Shown here: piece by piece, positions 30,523 through 43,900 of the stretch
Position numbering within the stretch: position 1 is the first letter of the stretch
Layout of the letters: every line of letters starts with the position of its first letter
Source of the DNA: Desmodus rotundus
Lineage: Eukaryota > Chordata > Mammalia > Chiroptera > Phyllostomidae
Length of the DNA stretch: 64,000 bases
Assembly (NCBI RefSeq): GCF_022682495.2
Contig: NC_071389.1
Coordinates: 179,242,056 to 179,306,055 of the forward strand
Direction: 5' to 3'
Program-made: the position numbers and the translations under genes
Notes under the pieces: model-generated
Told to the model about the DNA's origin: nothing
The model's database searches: none
Seen by the model: the letters and a program-made list of their open reading frames with translations, nothing else

Positions 30523-31886
30523 GAGGGAAGGGCAATGGAAGTAGGGAAAGAGGAAGAAGAGGAAGAGAAAATAAGCATGAGGGAGGCATACGTGGATCAT
30601 AGACATGACCCCATGAATGGAGGAGTCCGATTCACTCCAGTCACTGTGCCTGAGGTCCAGATATTGTTGATTAAAGTACAATAAAAGAACAGAAACAAAA
30701 TGGATAAGAGGCCAAGGATTTGCCACATCACAAGGATTAAACGATCATATTATTTTCACTTCTCCTGTTGAGCCCTCAGATACCACACAGCTGTGAGCTC
30801 CAAGGAGGTTTTTCCTCTCTGGATTTTCTTCATTCTCATTTTGTTACTGCTCTTTTATTATCTTTAATAAATGTCTTATTCCAAACACTGTAAGTCCTAA
30901 ATAAGTTTAGGGTATAATGTTAACCAAAGGGGTCAGCTGTGGAGTGCAAGGGCTGATAGAAAAAGTTTAGTTTTCAGTTTAACCAAACTTTCTGTCACAA
31001 GGCAAAGGTACATGAATTGAGTCAATCACTGATCCTAGCCCCTAATAAATAAATCTAAAAAAATAAATAAATTACTAGGAAACAAGTTATGTCTAACGTC
31101 ACATCCTTAAAGAAGCAAAGCAGTGAAGAACTTGATCTGATTCTGATGACAGGTGGTGAAAACCCTTACAAGAGGACTGAGCCTCGTCACAGAGAAGAGC
31201 TGCACAAATACTGTCTGCTCAGGGGAGAAGTTAGGAGGCTACTGTACGCCTTTATTTCTCTTTGAGTAAGTAAAGAAGATTGTGCAACTGGTAGCCTCCA
31301 AGCCATGGTCCAAGTGGAATCACTATCATTACTTCCTTAACCAAGTGAGAGTTACTACCGTCACATCCATAACCAAGAGATACCCCTTGGCCCCTGAACC
31401 AAAGGTAAGAGTTCATAAGGAGATGGGAGTAGTTTCTACTACTTCCTTCTATGAACATTATAGCTGGATTTAATTGACCCTTTGCCTTTGTAGAGTCACT
31501 TATTGAATGCTCACATGGGTGGGGCTAGGGAAGATTAGCATAGACAGTGGGACCTTGGTTCTCCAGCTTAATTCACCCTGGAAGGCTGTTTGAGAAACGA
31601 TTTGTTCAAAAATTGAATGTCCTTTGTCACCTAAGAGACATGTGACTAAAGATCATACAGGTATCAGCATGAAGAGTTGTTGGGTCGAGAACCGAAGTTT
31701 TCATCAACAACTGAGACATTTTCTCTGTGAGCAACTTGGTTGAGAAACAGATTGTCTGAGATGGGAGACATTCAAGAACTGAGGTTTGACTATATTGTGT
31801 TTCTTGCCTGTAATCCCTCTAATTAATTCATGTACTAACAGAAACAACTAGAGTTAGGATTTTTTTTAAATTTTTTAAACTTGATA
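30523..31886. other. Intergenic, no recognised element
   Basis: 1.36 kb with no repeat I can name with confidence. Open frames up to 68 codons around 31252-31473 overlap on opposite strands and look like chance. Confidence 0.5.
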
Positions 31887-31889
31887 ATA

Positions 31890-33746
31890 CAGTCCCAGCC
31901 AAGATGGAGGCATAGGTAGATACACTTCACTTCCTCACACAACCAAAAGAAGGATAACAACCAATTTAAAAACAAAAAACAACCAGAACCACCAGAAAAT
32001 CAAACTGCATGGAAATCCAACAACCAAGAGTTAAAGAAGAAACATTCATCCAGACTGGTAGAAGAGGAGGAGGTAGGAAGCCAGGGTAAAGAGGACACAC
32101 AGCAAGTCAGCAACTGGTGAACTGGGATATCCTACATTCATGGGCAGATAAGCCAGAAGGAACAACTGAAGAGCGAGACAGACCATGTAACCCAGGGTTC
32201 CAGCATGGGGAAATAAAGCCTCAAAACCTCTGGCTATAAAAACATGTGGAGGTTGAGGTGGTGGGAGAAACTCCCAGCCTCACAGGGGAGTTCGTTGGAG
32301 AGATCCACGGGGTCCTAGAACATACACAAAACCACCCACTTGGGAATCGGCACCTGAAAGGGCGCAATCTGCTTGTGGGAAGCAAGGGAAATGACAGAAA
32401 GTGGGGCAAGAACCGAGCAACCTAGCAAGTAACATTGATCTAACCCCTCCCCCACATACAGCACCACAATGCAGCAAAGTGGGTTGCCCCACCCCAGTGA
32501 ATACCTAAGGCTCTGTTCCTTACAATGTAACAGGTGCAACAAGACAAAGAAATATGGCACAAATGAAACAACAGATCAAAACTCCAGAAAAAGAACTAAT
32601 CAATGAGGAGATAGACAACCTATCACATGCTGAGTTCAAAACACTGGTAATCAGGATGCTCAGAGAAATGATTGAGTATGGTCGCAAAATAAAGGAAGAA
32701 ATGAAGGCTTTACAAAGGGAAATATACAGGGAACCAAAAGTGAAGGCAAAGAAACCAGGACTCAAATCAATGATTTGGAATGAAAGGACGAAATGAACAT
32801 CCAACTGGAACAGAATGAAGAAACAAGAATTCAAAAAAATGAGGAGAGACTTAGGAACCTCTGGGACAACTTAAAATGTTCCAACATCCAAATCATAGGG
32901 GTGCCAGAAGGAAAAGAGGAAGAGCAAGAAACTGAAAACTTATTTGAACATATAATGAAAGAGAACTTCCCCAATCTGGTGAAAGAACTAGACATGCAAG
33001 TCCAGGACACTCAAAGAGTCCCAAACAAGTTGGATCCAAGGAGAAACATACCAAGACACATAATAATTAACTTACCCAAGATTAAAGATAAGGATAGAAT
33101 CAAGAGGAAAGGACAGAGTTACCTCCAAAGGAGTGCCCATGAGACTGTCAGCTGATTTCTCAAAAGAAACCTTGTAGGCAAGAAGGGCCTGGAAAGGCAA
33201 AGGACCTACATCCAAGATTACTCTATCCAGCAAAGCTATCATTTAGAATGGGAAGGCAGATAAAGTGCTTCCCAGATAAGGTAAAGTTGAAGAAGTTCAT
33301 CATCACCAAGCCCTTGTTATATGAAATGTTAAAGGGATTTATCTAAGAAAAAGAAGAAGATCAAAACTATGAACAGTAATATGACAACAAACTCACAATT
33401 ATCATCAACTGAACCTAAAAAACAAAAACTAAGCAAACAACTGGAACAGGAACAAAATCACATAAATGGAGATCACATGAAGGGTTATCAATGGGGATGG
33501 GGCGAGGGAGAATGAGGGGAAAAGGTACAGGGAATAAGAAGCATAATTGGTAAGCAAAAAATAGACAGGAGGAGGTTAAGAATAGTATGGGAAATGGAGA
33601 AGTCAAAGACCTTATATGTACAACCCTTGAATATGAGCTAAGAAGGGGGAATGCTGGAGGGAGGGGGGATGAAGGGCAGAGGGGGAGAAAGGGGAGAAAA
33701 AAATTATGTAATAGCATAATCAATAAAATATACTTAAAATTTTTTG
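31890..33746 (+). mobile_element. HAL1 (half-L1) element, older copy
   Basis: L1-type 5' UTR starting 'gccaagatggaggcatagg', then an ORF1 region from ATG 32554 (M-A-Q-M-K-Q-Q-I-K-T-P-E-K) split by a frameshift into 32554-32796 and 32793-33155. Conserved ORF1p motifs are visible (I-I-G-V-P-E-G, then N-I-P-R-H-I-I-I-N-L-P-K). No ORF2: ORF1 remnants pass straight into a purine-rich 3' UTR and AATAAA near 33721. This ORF1-only layout defines HAL1. Confidence 0.85.
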
Positions 33747-33765
33747 TAATTTTAACCAGGGACAT

Positions 33766-33907
33766 GCTTTTTATCAATTTTAGAGAGAAGAAGAGAGAGA
33801 GATAAACATCAATTGGTTGCCTCCCATATGTGCCCAACCAGGGATGGAACACGCAACTTTTGGTGTACAGGACAACGCTCCAACCAACTGAGCCACCCCA
33901 CCAGAGT
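33766..33907 (-). mobile_element. VES-type SINE (GTAGCTCAGTTGG subfamily)
   Basis: Reverse-complement tRNA-like head (CAACTGAGCCAC, with CCAACCAGGGATGG nearby) and GGTTGCCTCCCATATG. Shortened tail. Confidence 0.75.
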
Positions 33908-33930
33908 GAATAAACATTTTTAAATTCTTC

Positions 33931-33956
33931 TTTATTTTTAAATTAATTCCTTTATT
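33931..33956 (-). terminator. KLRG1: Possible KLRG1 polyadenylation signals
   Basis: The first AATAAA hexamers on the minus strand after the KLRG1 stop lie at 33951-33956 and 33931-33936. That would give a 3' untranslated region of about 0.93 kb crossing L2-like sequence. No closer canonical signal was found, but a variant hexamer could be used. Confidence 0.3.
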
Positions 33957-34075
33957 TAATATTCACTGATACAAGCACTATTGTAGGTGTTTGAGATACA
34001 ATAGTGGATAAGATAGAATCCACGCCCTAAAAAAACTATAAAGAGAAAGACAAATAAACAGATTACAATACAGTG
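33945..34075 (+). repeat. L2 3'-end fragment
   Basis: 'caagcactattgtaggtgtt' then 'gagatacaatagtggataag' and 'gacaaataaacagatt' follow the L2 3' consensus. Just downstream of KLRG1. Confidence 0.65.
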
Positions 34076-34882
34076 TCATCAGCAGTAGAGGATTGTGGTC
34101 TCCCTCCTTACACTTCTATATCTGTAAACAGCACCTTCTTGCTTATCTATGTCTAACTCCTACTAACAAAACATTTTTTTTCCTCAATTTTGAGGCACTT
34201 GTGCATAAAATAATTCAAGGATCAACCACCTAAACTGCTTCTATAAATTTTCTTCTATAAAAATGGCTTATCATATAGACCACTGTGGTAAATCAACATA
34301 CAAATCACACATTTACATCATGGGAAATATAACAACATATTGGTTTATGCACACTCAACGAAACTAAATTAGGTCAAGGCCGGGTCTTTAAGTAAGTGTG
34401 AAGAAAGCCCCACCCTGTTGCCATCCTCTTTAGCATTATTCTTTAGAATAAAGCTTTACCTGCAAAAGGTCACTCTTGACATAAAAATATATTACCAGGG
34501 AAAAGTAACATGTCAACCCACTAACACACATAAAAACTCTCTAGAACATTAGCTATAGTACATATTTGCACAGATTTCATCAGATCAGCTCAGAACATAA
34601 CATAGAAAAGATAAATTTTTGACAAAATTGTGGAGGCAGAGATGGAGGGAGCATTAGTCACTTGAATGAGAAATAGTAAAAACAAACTTTCTGTATTTGT
34701 TAAGATAATATCTAACTACTCTCAAAGAGCACACAGCAATAACCCATTAATCCCAGGAAGCTGCATTAATCTTACATCTAGTGGCACATCCTAGAAGGTT
34801 CGGCATTCACCAAATATACACTCATGGCTATCCATGAGCATCCCACAGGTGGCTCCCTCTTTTTAGTGACAGATCTGACCAT

Positions 34883-34997
34883 CTATCGAAGTCTGACCAT
34901 CTTACAGGCCCATTGTAAAGGAACTTCACAACTAGAGGCCTGGAGACCGTCTTTGCCAATGGTACCACACTTCTGTACCAAGCTGTTTGAAAGAACC
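34883..34997 (-). CDS. KLRG1: KLRG1 exon 5, end of lectin domain and stop
   Basis: 115 bases encoding [11 protein letters not shown] through E-V-P-L-Q-W-A-C-K and tail M-V-R-L-R, with TAG at 34883-34885. Keeps C163, C176 and C184 of the lectin fold. Acceptor CTTACAG. Confidence 0.95.
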
Positions 34998-37900
34998 CTG
35001 TAAGAAATCAGAAAAATCAATCAAGGTGACATACAAAGTAAAGAGGTTGGAAGGCATGAAAGAATAAAAGAAGAAGCAAATTCCTTCTCCCTATTCAGAC
35101 CCCATTTCTCTTAGCAACCAAAACACAGCAGAATTAAAAAAAAAATGCTCATTAGCCTCTCTTTAAAATGTCATCTTTTGCCCTGGCTGGTGTGACTCAG
35201 TGGATTGAGCATAGGCCTGCAAACCAAAGGGTCATGGGTTCAATTCCCAGTCAGGGCACATGCCTGGGTTGCAGGCCAGGTCCCCAGAGAAGGGCATGTG
35301 ACAGGCAACCACACATCGATGTTTCTCTCCTTCTCTTTCTCCTTCCCTTCCCCTCTCTCTAAAAATAAATAGTCTTTTTTTTTTAATGTCATCTTTTTCC
35401 ATCCTTATCCACTGTTCATTTCCTTCCCTGCTCCCTATTTCCTTTCCTCTCTTCTTCATCTACTATTTGTGATCTAATTCACATAATATCTCTCTTTCCC
35501 TCTCTCTCTCTCCCTCTCTATCTCTCCCTCTCTCTCTCTCTCCCCCTCTTTTGAAGCCCCTTACCTTGAGAAGTTTAAGACTGATCCATCTTCCCATCTC
35601 CAGCCAGAATTGTCCCTCAGACCAATCCAATAAAAGTCTTTATCCAAGAAACTTTTGAGCAGGTTCTAAGAGAGAGATTGAAGATGAAAACAGCAAGAAA
35701 GATGCAAAAAACAAAGAAGAGACCCAGTGTCACGGTCAAACATTTATTCCTTACACCCTCTCTATCATCAACATTATGGACTGAATGCGTGCTCTCCCCC
35801 AGATGTTTTGTTCAAGCTCCAACCTCCACTTTGATGGAATTTGGGGATGGGGCCTTTCAGAGGTAACTAAATCTAGATGAAGCCATTAGGGTGGGCCCTC
35901 ATAAGGAGGGAATCAGGATCTTTATATGAAGAGGCCAGAGCTCAATCTCCCTCCACCACATGAGGACAAAATGAGAAGGTGGCTGTCTACAAGCCATTGA
36001 GAAGGTTCTCTCACCAGGAACTGAATCTTCCAGCTCCTTGATCTTGAACTTCACAGCCTCGAGAACTGTGAAACATAAATGTCTGTGGTTTAAGCAACCC
36101 AGCCTATGGTACTTTGTTAGAACAGTCCAAGCTGACTAAAACAACCACATACTTCAGATAAACTATTCTCTCTTCTAAATTCTAATTCTAGAGATTTGTT
36201 GTTTGCGGAGTAGATCACTTCCTAGAATTGACCAGTATGTCTGTAATCGCATTCTTAATATAACAGATAAGATAAGTATTACATCTCTACCTTCTCTTGC
36301 AGCTTCCGCCTGAACTGGATGGAGCACCTGGTAGGTATTCAGATAACTTTGAAAGAAAAATAGCTAAATACTGCTGCGGAAGCAATCACCTTTTTCAACA
36401 TCATTTAATACATAAACTATTATTAAGCCTATAGCAAATTTATCTTCTTTTTCTACTAAACTCCCATTTTCTAAGTCCTCATCAAACTTACATAAAACAA
36501 GGAAAAAAAAAACAGATCTTAAGGAAACAGCTTAAGGTAAAGTTAAGTTGGTTACCACCTTTATGCAGCCCAGACTACCTATTAGAACAGAAAAAAGATT
36601 CTTTCCTCTGTAGAGTCTGACATTGAAATAGAGTTTATATCATAAGGGAATTGCCTCTATAAGTGAAATAAGATAAAGGATAAATCCCAGAAGATCAATT
36701 TTGTTGTAGGATTTGGTGTTCGTGTAATGAATATATTTTGCAACAAATGCTCACCTTGGATTTTGTTGCAGAGTTTTGTTGTGATGTTTAATTTCCCCCG
36801 ATGTGATGTTAATGTGAGGAGTACTGTGTTTGTTCATGAGCGAGAAGCTAACACTCTAAGTCTGAAGATCAAAAAATTGGTGGAAAACCATGAAAGTAAA
36901 ATAAAAACCTCAGTGTTTGTATATGTTTCAGAGTGTGAATGAACATTCAAAGGCACTCATATGTGCCTTAACAGATAGTAACATCTCCTGGTCACGTGCC
37001 GTGGGCAAGCATGAATGTCTGCAGTAGCATTCACGGGTATCGGTAACTGACATCTCTGAGTCCAGCACATACTGCATGTATAATTAATGAGATGATTGCC
37101 CAGATCTTCTCTTTACATCTTATTCTAATTCCCTCAAGTCACTGCAAATCCCTTGTGGAAGAAAATGGAAAACTAATAAGAAAGCATTTAAATTGTCTCC
37201 AGTTCCTCTTATTTCCCAGCAAACTTGTTTTTTAGTGTTTTTTGTTCAGTTACTTAATTGGTTTAGTTTCCACTGAGTTGCAGTTTGATCTGATAGATGC
37301 TAAAGAAAAAGACCATAACTTGTTCTCATGATCATTTCCTGACTGATCATTTGCCTCACGCCTGCTTCCTGCACCAATGCTTCGAGATAATATGCATGTC
37401 ATCCGGCAGTAGCCATTACACGGAACATCGTGTCCTCAAATTCAATGAACTTCATTCCTCTCCCCCCTCTGTAAACTTCTGTCCTTCGGAGGAATAGAGG
37501 CTCAAAAGAGGCAATGAGATATGTTGTTTCACAGTAATTTAGGGGTAGGACTTGGACTTAGAAGCCAAGGTCTCGGCATGTGTTCTACTGATAGAGTCCA
37601 TCTCGCTGTATCTCATCTCCCTCTTTAAACCGCACTCTCACTAGACCTGAAAGCAGTGTGAGTCCCCGAGGAGGTGTCAAGACTCACACACTCAGCCAGC
37701 TAAGGCACTGTACACCCTCTTTGGTGAAACAAGCCAAGATGACAACTTAAGCTTTTATTATAACATTAAATTCCAATATTTGTTCCTTCCTTAGCATTTT
37801 GATATTGCTACAGAACAGGATGATGTATGAATAAAACTGTTTATTAAAGCTAATACATTTTGTTTTTCATTATACCCAAGGTCAGATACCCTAAAACCTG

Positions 37901-40900
37901 GGCTAGAAGAGGGAGACCCAAGATGGCAGGGTATTCCTGGACTTCCTTCTGGCCATCTGAAAAACCTCCTCTAGAAGTTTTTTAAAAATCAAAGAAAATT
38001 ATTTTCTTCTTCAAGTTTCAGGAAAAAGTATTTTTAAACTTCCTCATTTTGCTCCAAATATATACATTTTTGTTCATTTAAATGTGTCAGTATTTTCTAT
38101 TGACAGCTTACTTAGTTGAATACCTTTGGAAGAAAATACTCTTTTTTATCCAGAAGCTACTAAGAAAGCAGTGAGATTTCAACCCTCTAGGATTATTACA
38201 ATACCACCAGAAGTCCCATTGTGATGTCCTTTTTATTCTGCTCCGGGAAAAAGGTTACTAAAAAGTAAGAATGCTAGGACAGTGCTCTTAATGGTGTCTC
38301 TAGACTATAGCTTCCTTTCCCTACTTGGAAACTTTTGCTAGCATAATTAAATGATTAAAGAGTTTCTCTTCTAATGTCAAGAGAGCATAAAGCCTCTTTG
38401 CACTCCCAGTAAAGACACTAAAGGAGAATGTCTTAGCCCGGGCCGCTATGACAAATTACCATAGACTGGGTGACTGAAACAATGGACATTTATTTCTCAC
38501 AGTCTGGAGACTAGGAAGCCCAAGATCAAGATGCTGGTAGATCATCTGATGTCTGGTGAGAACCTGCTTTCTGGTTTGCAGATAGCTGTGTTCTCCTTGT
38601 ATCCGCTCCCATGGTAGAGAACAGAGAGAAAGGCAAACTCATTTCTCTCCCAATAAGGGCACTAATTCCATCACGAGTACCCCACCCTCATGATCTACAT
38701 CCCAAAGGCCCATCTCCAAATGCCAACACATTGAGGATTAGGGATTCAATAGATGAATTTTAGAGGGCCATAAATACGCAGTACATAACAGAAATAGGAC
38801 AAAATCTTTTGTGCTATTTGCCATTTTCACAATAAATTCTATTTTCTGTTCCCTGGATTTCAATCCTAATTTACACTGAAGACACGTATTTGAAGCATTA
38901 GAAAAACCAGCACGACTTGTTTACTCGAACTTCCTTCCTAAATAGTCCATCTCCTATGACAGCTTTGTCTTCTCGGAGTAAAGCATCCTGAAAACAATTA
39001 TGTCTCATATTATTACGTATGGTACTTGAACGTTTACAAAATCCCTTTTCATTCTATTGCTAATCTCGCTTGACACACTGGATATGCAGAATGGCATTCA
39101 GGAAAACAAAACAAAAACAATATACCAGAGCTTACCACTAGCTCTGTCCCTGCTATCTGAAGATGAACAAGCTGCTTCACCTGGCTGAGTCTCAGTTTCC
39201 TTAGGAATATTTATTTAGCTTAGAGATTTATTAGGATTTTTTCCAATTATAAAATTCTTGACAACCCTGGAAGGGAGGCAAATATTATCATCCTCACCTT
39301 TATAGATGAGGAAACTGGTTTTCACGAGGGAAAGCACTTACTACCCAAGGCTCCTTATTAAATGAGTATCAGATTTTCTCTCCCAGTGTTAAATGTTTGC
39401 ATTATATAAGGCTCTCCCTCTCTACTAATAAATAAAATCACATTGTGCCTCTGATTGATGCTCTCCAATAATTTCCCTTTTCACATAAAGTCTAAAGTCC
39501 TTACCATGTATTACAAGATCTTACATGACCTGGCACCTTCCAACAATTTATTCACTTACTAGTTTCCAGTCACGTGAGCCTTCTTCCTGTTCTCTTTACA
39601 CGCCAAAGTCATTTTTACTTTAGGGTCTTTACCTAGCTTTCCCCTTTGCCTGGAATACCCTTCCCCTAGATTTTTATTCAGATCTAGACATCAGCTCAAA
39701 GGTACTTCCTTAAAGACGCCTTACTGAACCAGTCAATCTAGAACAGTACCTACATCCACTATTATAACATACTGTTTCATTTTCTTGAAAGCACATAGCA
39801 ACATATTATTTGTTTACTGGTTTGTCGTCTGTCTTTCCTCTGACTAAAATGTAAGCATCACAATAGCAACGGCTCTTGGTTATTACTACATCCCCGGCAC
39901 CTAGAAAAATATGTGCAATTATGTCCAGTAATATTTATAGAACTCAAGAATATAGAGTTTAGTCTTATCCTGCAAGAGATTAAAACCTTTTGAACACAAG
40001 CTCTCTGCATTTTTTACTTTACTCTCATTGACTAATTAATTGCGTATGTTGGGGGTAGGGTAGTAAACTGAAGAATACAGGAAGGATAAAAGAGATGAAA
40101 TAATATCTTAATTTTCAGAATAGCTTGAAACCTTTTATGCATTTCTTAACCAATTTGCTACAAAGGATTTTTAAATTAGGGGGAAATTTTTTCCTCATTT
40201 CTCCAATGGAATTATATGAAAAAACAGTGCAATTCTTTCTTCCTCTCCTCACAATAAAAGGAATGACAACTGTAATAATAAAGCACACAAATGAATACAG
40301 ACTTGCTCAGAAACCTCAGTTAGGATCTGAAGAGCTCGGCGTAGAGAATGCCGCTTACCAGTCCCAGTCCTGCACTGAGTACTCTGAACAGCTAGACAAA
40401 ATTCTAAGTCACCACTTCTCACTGGTGCGGGTGGACAGTAAAATCTTACTAAAGCACTTTCACTCGAACACCTTCCCCCTGGAAGAAGCTTTTAAAACCA
40501 AAGTGCAATTCTTATATTCTGTGTATTCACAGATAATGTGGGTGTATGTGCTTGTATGTAGCACAGATAGAGGTATAAGCAAGGACTTAACTTTGACCTC
40601 TAGAGAAGGTGTGAACTAAAGAAGTTAGGCGTTAAGTGACTTTAGAGTTTGTAATGTTTGGTTATACTGTAGAAGGGAAAAAAGTGCAAAACCTAAATGC
40701 AAGATGAAAAGAGAACCCAAGCATATAAAATTAGGTACATTTTTTTTCCTTTTTCTTAGGTCAATATTTAGACCCTACACACACATACTTTTGCAGGTAA
40801 TATTTTAAAATTGTAATTAATGCATTTTAATGTGTAGAATATATTCCTTAAACATCCAAAATTAATATTGTTTATGGAGTATATCTATTATTTCAGCCCA

Positions 40901-43900
40901 TAAAGAGGTAAACTAGCAATACATCAAAGCTCTAAATTGGCCATATCTTTGACTGGCCAAGTTCATTTCAGGGACTATATCCTAAAGAAATGACCTCAAG
41001 AAAAATAATGTTTTTTTCAATTTTTAAATTATTTTCTTGTTCAATTACAGTTAAGAAAAATAATTCATATAAATATGCTTATAGCTACATAAAAACTGAA
41101 AATAAAAATTTTGCCTTAGAATATGAAAGTAGTTAGACATAACCAAAATAATACAGACTTTAAAAAAATAAACACCTAGAATAATATATTGTTTGAAAAA
41201 AACAAGAATGAAACAATGCTATGTGATTTTTAAAAAAGCAGAACATAATTACAGGGTGGCCAAAGAGCCTAGAAACATAGGATAAACATATTTCTAAACA
41301 GTATGTTTGATATCTGTTTAAATAATAGCATTAATATGTTTTTCTTCAATCTCCAGACCCTTTTCGGGTAAAGTAGTTAAAGCAATGAACATGGTTAAGC
41401 ATTTGAAAATAGTGCAATACAGAGCACCCATAAAGTCTACAATCAATTTAATCTATTGCTTTAAATTTAGAGTTATTTCAGCTGAAAATGTGTCTAGAGG
41501 TTGAATAAAAACACATGGAGCATATCACTCGTACATATAACTAACATATCATTTTTAAATAAATTTTTCCTGTTTCCAGACTTTTTAGATATCCTTCAGT
41601 AACTAAACATGGATTACTGTCACATCAAAATATGCAGAAAATTATGCTAAGTGAAATAAGCCAGTCAGCGAAAGACAAATATGATTTGTCTTATTTCACT
41701 CATATGTGGAATCTAACAAACAAACTGCACTAACAAGGAAAATGGGGCCAGACTCATAGATGGAGAGCAGGATGACAGCTGGGGTGGGGGGCGAGGTTAG
41801 GGGGCGGAGGGATGGAGTAGAAAAGAAAAAAGGACTCATGGATGTGGACAACACTGTGGTGATTGCTGGGGGGAGGGGGGCATACAGGAACTAAATGGTA
41901 ATGGAAAAAATACAATAAACAATTTTTTGAAATTGAAATATGCAGGTACATTAAGAGATTTCAAAAAACTGACAGGCTACCAATTATGAGTTTCATATTG
42001 ATAAGCATTCTCCCTATAATTTTGTGTATGTGCACAATACTTACATAAGCCTTGTTCTATAAGCCAGAGCACTTTAAAAGATCATAAAAAAACCCGTCCA
42101 CCCACAGACGAATGGATAAACAAAATGTGATATAGTCACATAATGGAATATTATTCAGCCATACAAAGGAATGAAACTCTGGTAAATGCTACCGCATGGA
42201 CGAACCTTGAAGTGATCCATGTGTAAAAAGGTATAATAGGCAAACTCAAAGAGACAAAAAGTAGAAAGGTGGTCCCCAGGGGCTGGGGGACGGAGAAAAT
42301 ATGGAGCTACTGTTTAAGGGGGACCAAGTTTCTGCTGGGGACAATGACAACATTCTGGAGCTAAACTGTGGCGGTGGCTGCACAACAAAGGAGATGTACT
42401 TCATGCCACTTAATTGTACACTGGAAAATGACTAAATGTTAAATTTTATATTCTGCATTTTTTTAAGTTTCAAAAGAAAAGATCAAGAGAGATAACTGAA
42501 CCTATCTCGCTTGGTGTAAAACTCACTGGTTGCTTGATCTGTTTGCAAAGACAGGATGATAGAAAACACACAAATGACCAGACCAGGGAGACCTCCACAG
42601 TGGAACAATTCGTTTATAATCTGCCCTGTGTTTCCGGTCATTTCTTTCAATCTTCCAACATACCATTTCAGGTTTCCTCATAAGGGACATATTCAATTAA
42701 ACAAGTCATAGTTTACTCTGTGATACATATTTTACCACAATTTCATGTCATAAGAAACAGAAGAGAAAAACAAAAGTTATTCTGACTCTGGGGTTTATTT
42801 TGAGTGGCAAGGAGAATTAAAGTGGAAAAGAAATACTATAATTAATTCCTACTATGTTAAAGAAATTTTCACATAGATTTTTCTCACTTAATATTTATAA
42901 CAATTCCTGAAAATCCTTTCTTCACTTGGTACATGAGGAAATGGAAAGTTAAAGAGGTTAAGAAAATTGCTTGAGTTCCCGTAGTAAGTAATGTAGTAAA
43001 AACAGACTCATAAAGGTCTGAAAGAAACTAAGCTATTCCCATTACCTGATTCTACTTTAAAACAAGGGGAAAAGTGATTAATTTGCCATAGTGTTTGTAT
43101 TGCAGTCTCCAAAGAAGGAAAACATGCACATAATTAAATGTAAACCCTAAATACGACAAAAGCCAGAGAGAAGACAAGGACAATCGCAAAGTCATAAATT
43201 CTAATGGGAAAGATGTTGAAATGACTAGGCTGTTCAAACAGTAAACTCTGATTACGTCATCTCAAGTTATGGTAATGAAGAAGAAAGATACTGTGAGGTA
43301 GGGTGCATCAGGACAAATTTTAAGAAACAAAAATATTTCCATAAGGAACACTCTACTAAATGTGTACTTTTGGAATAATACTTCAACAACTCTAAGGAAA
43401 AAATGCTACCAACCAAAATAAACTAAGCTTTGTGGAGGGAAAATGACAACAAAAATCAAGAATTTGAATATATCTAAAACTTATAGATAAATTCAAAAAG
43501 CAGGAAGAACAACAAAGGCCAGATACCATATGTGAACAGAAACCTGAGGAAATAACAGAGTAATTCCAATTTTAGTTTTGTTTTATTTTCTTAAAAATAA
43601 AATAAAGCTTTATTTATTTTATTTTTTCCATTACCATTTATCCCCCTTATACTCTCTTCCACCTCCACCCAAATCTTAAAGTCCAAGAGAAAAGAAAGAG
43701 ATAAGTGAGCTTTTGACCATTTTTTAAAAATACTTAAATCCCATGGACCATATCATGTACATTCCAGATTTCAAATTCAAATAATTTTTTAAAATGTATA
43801 GAAAAGAAAAGGCAACAGAAAGCAAAATAATAGGAAACTTTTATCTCATTTTTCAGTATATACAAGACAGATTCTAGAAGCTGTCAAATACAGTATTTCT

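Larger units (their letters stand above)
34998..35564 (-). other. KLRG1 intron 4
   Basis: 567 bases, more than a third of it a VES SINE (35180-35394). A CT-rich microsatellite (35491-35550) lies next to the exon 4 donor. Confidence 0.85.

Noticed and set aside
30208..30726. 172-codon minus-strand open frame
   Set aside because: It crosses the L1 3' end and a hAT fragment on the wrong strand; no protein similarity.
31530..31545. 'gaagattagcata' resembling part of U6 snRNA
   Set aside because: Only about a dozen bases match, and neither the U6 5' stem nor the downstream region is present.
40125..40619. 164-codon open frame on + in KLRG1 intron 3
   Set aside because: No recognisable domain, no splice or promoter context, antisense to KLRG1 in AT-rich intron. 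Length is within what chance gives over 64 kb; conservation or RNA evidence would be needed.
41250..41460. 'cagggtggccaaagagcc' resembling a mariner/Tc1 end
   Set aside because: No matching inverted end or TA duplication could be found downstream, so the call is not supported.
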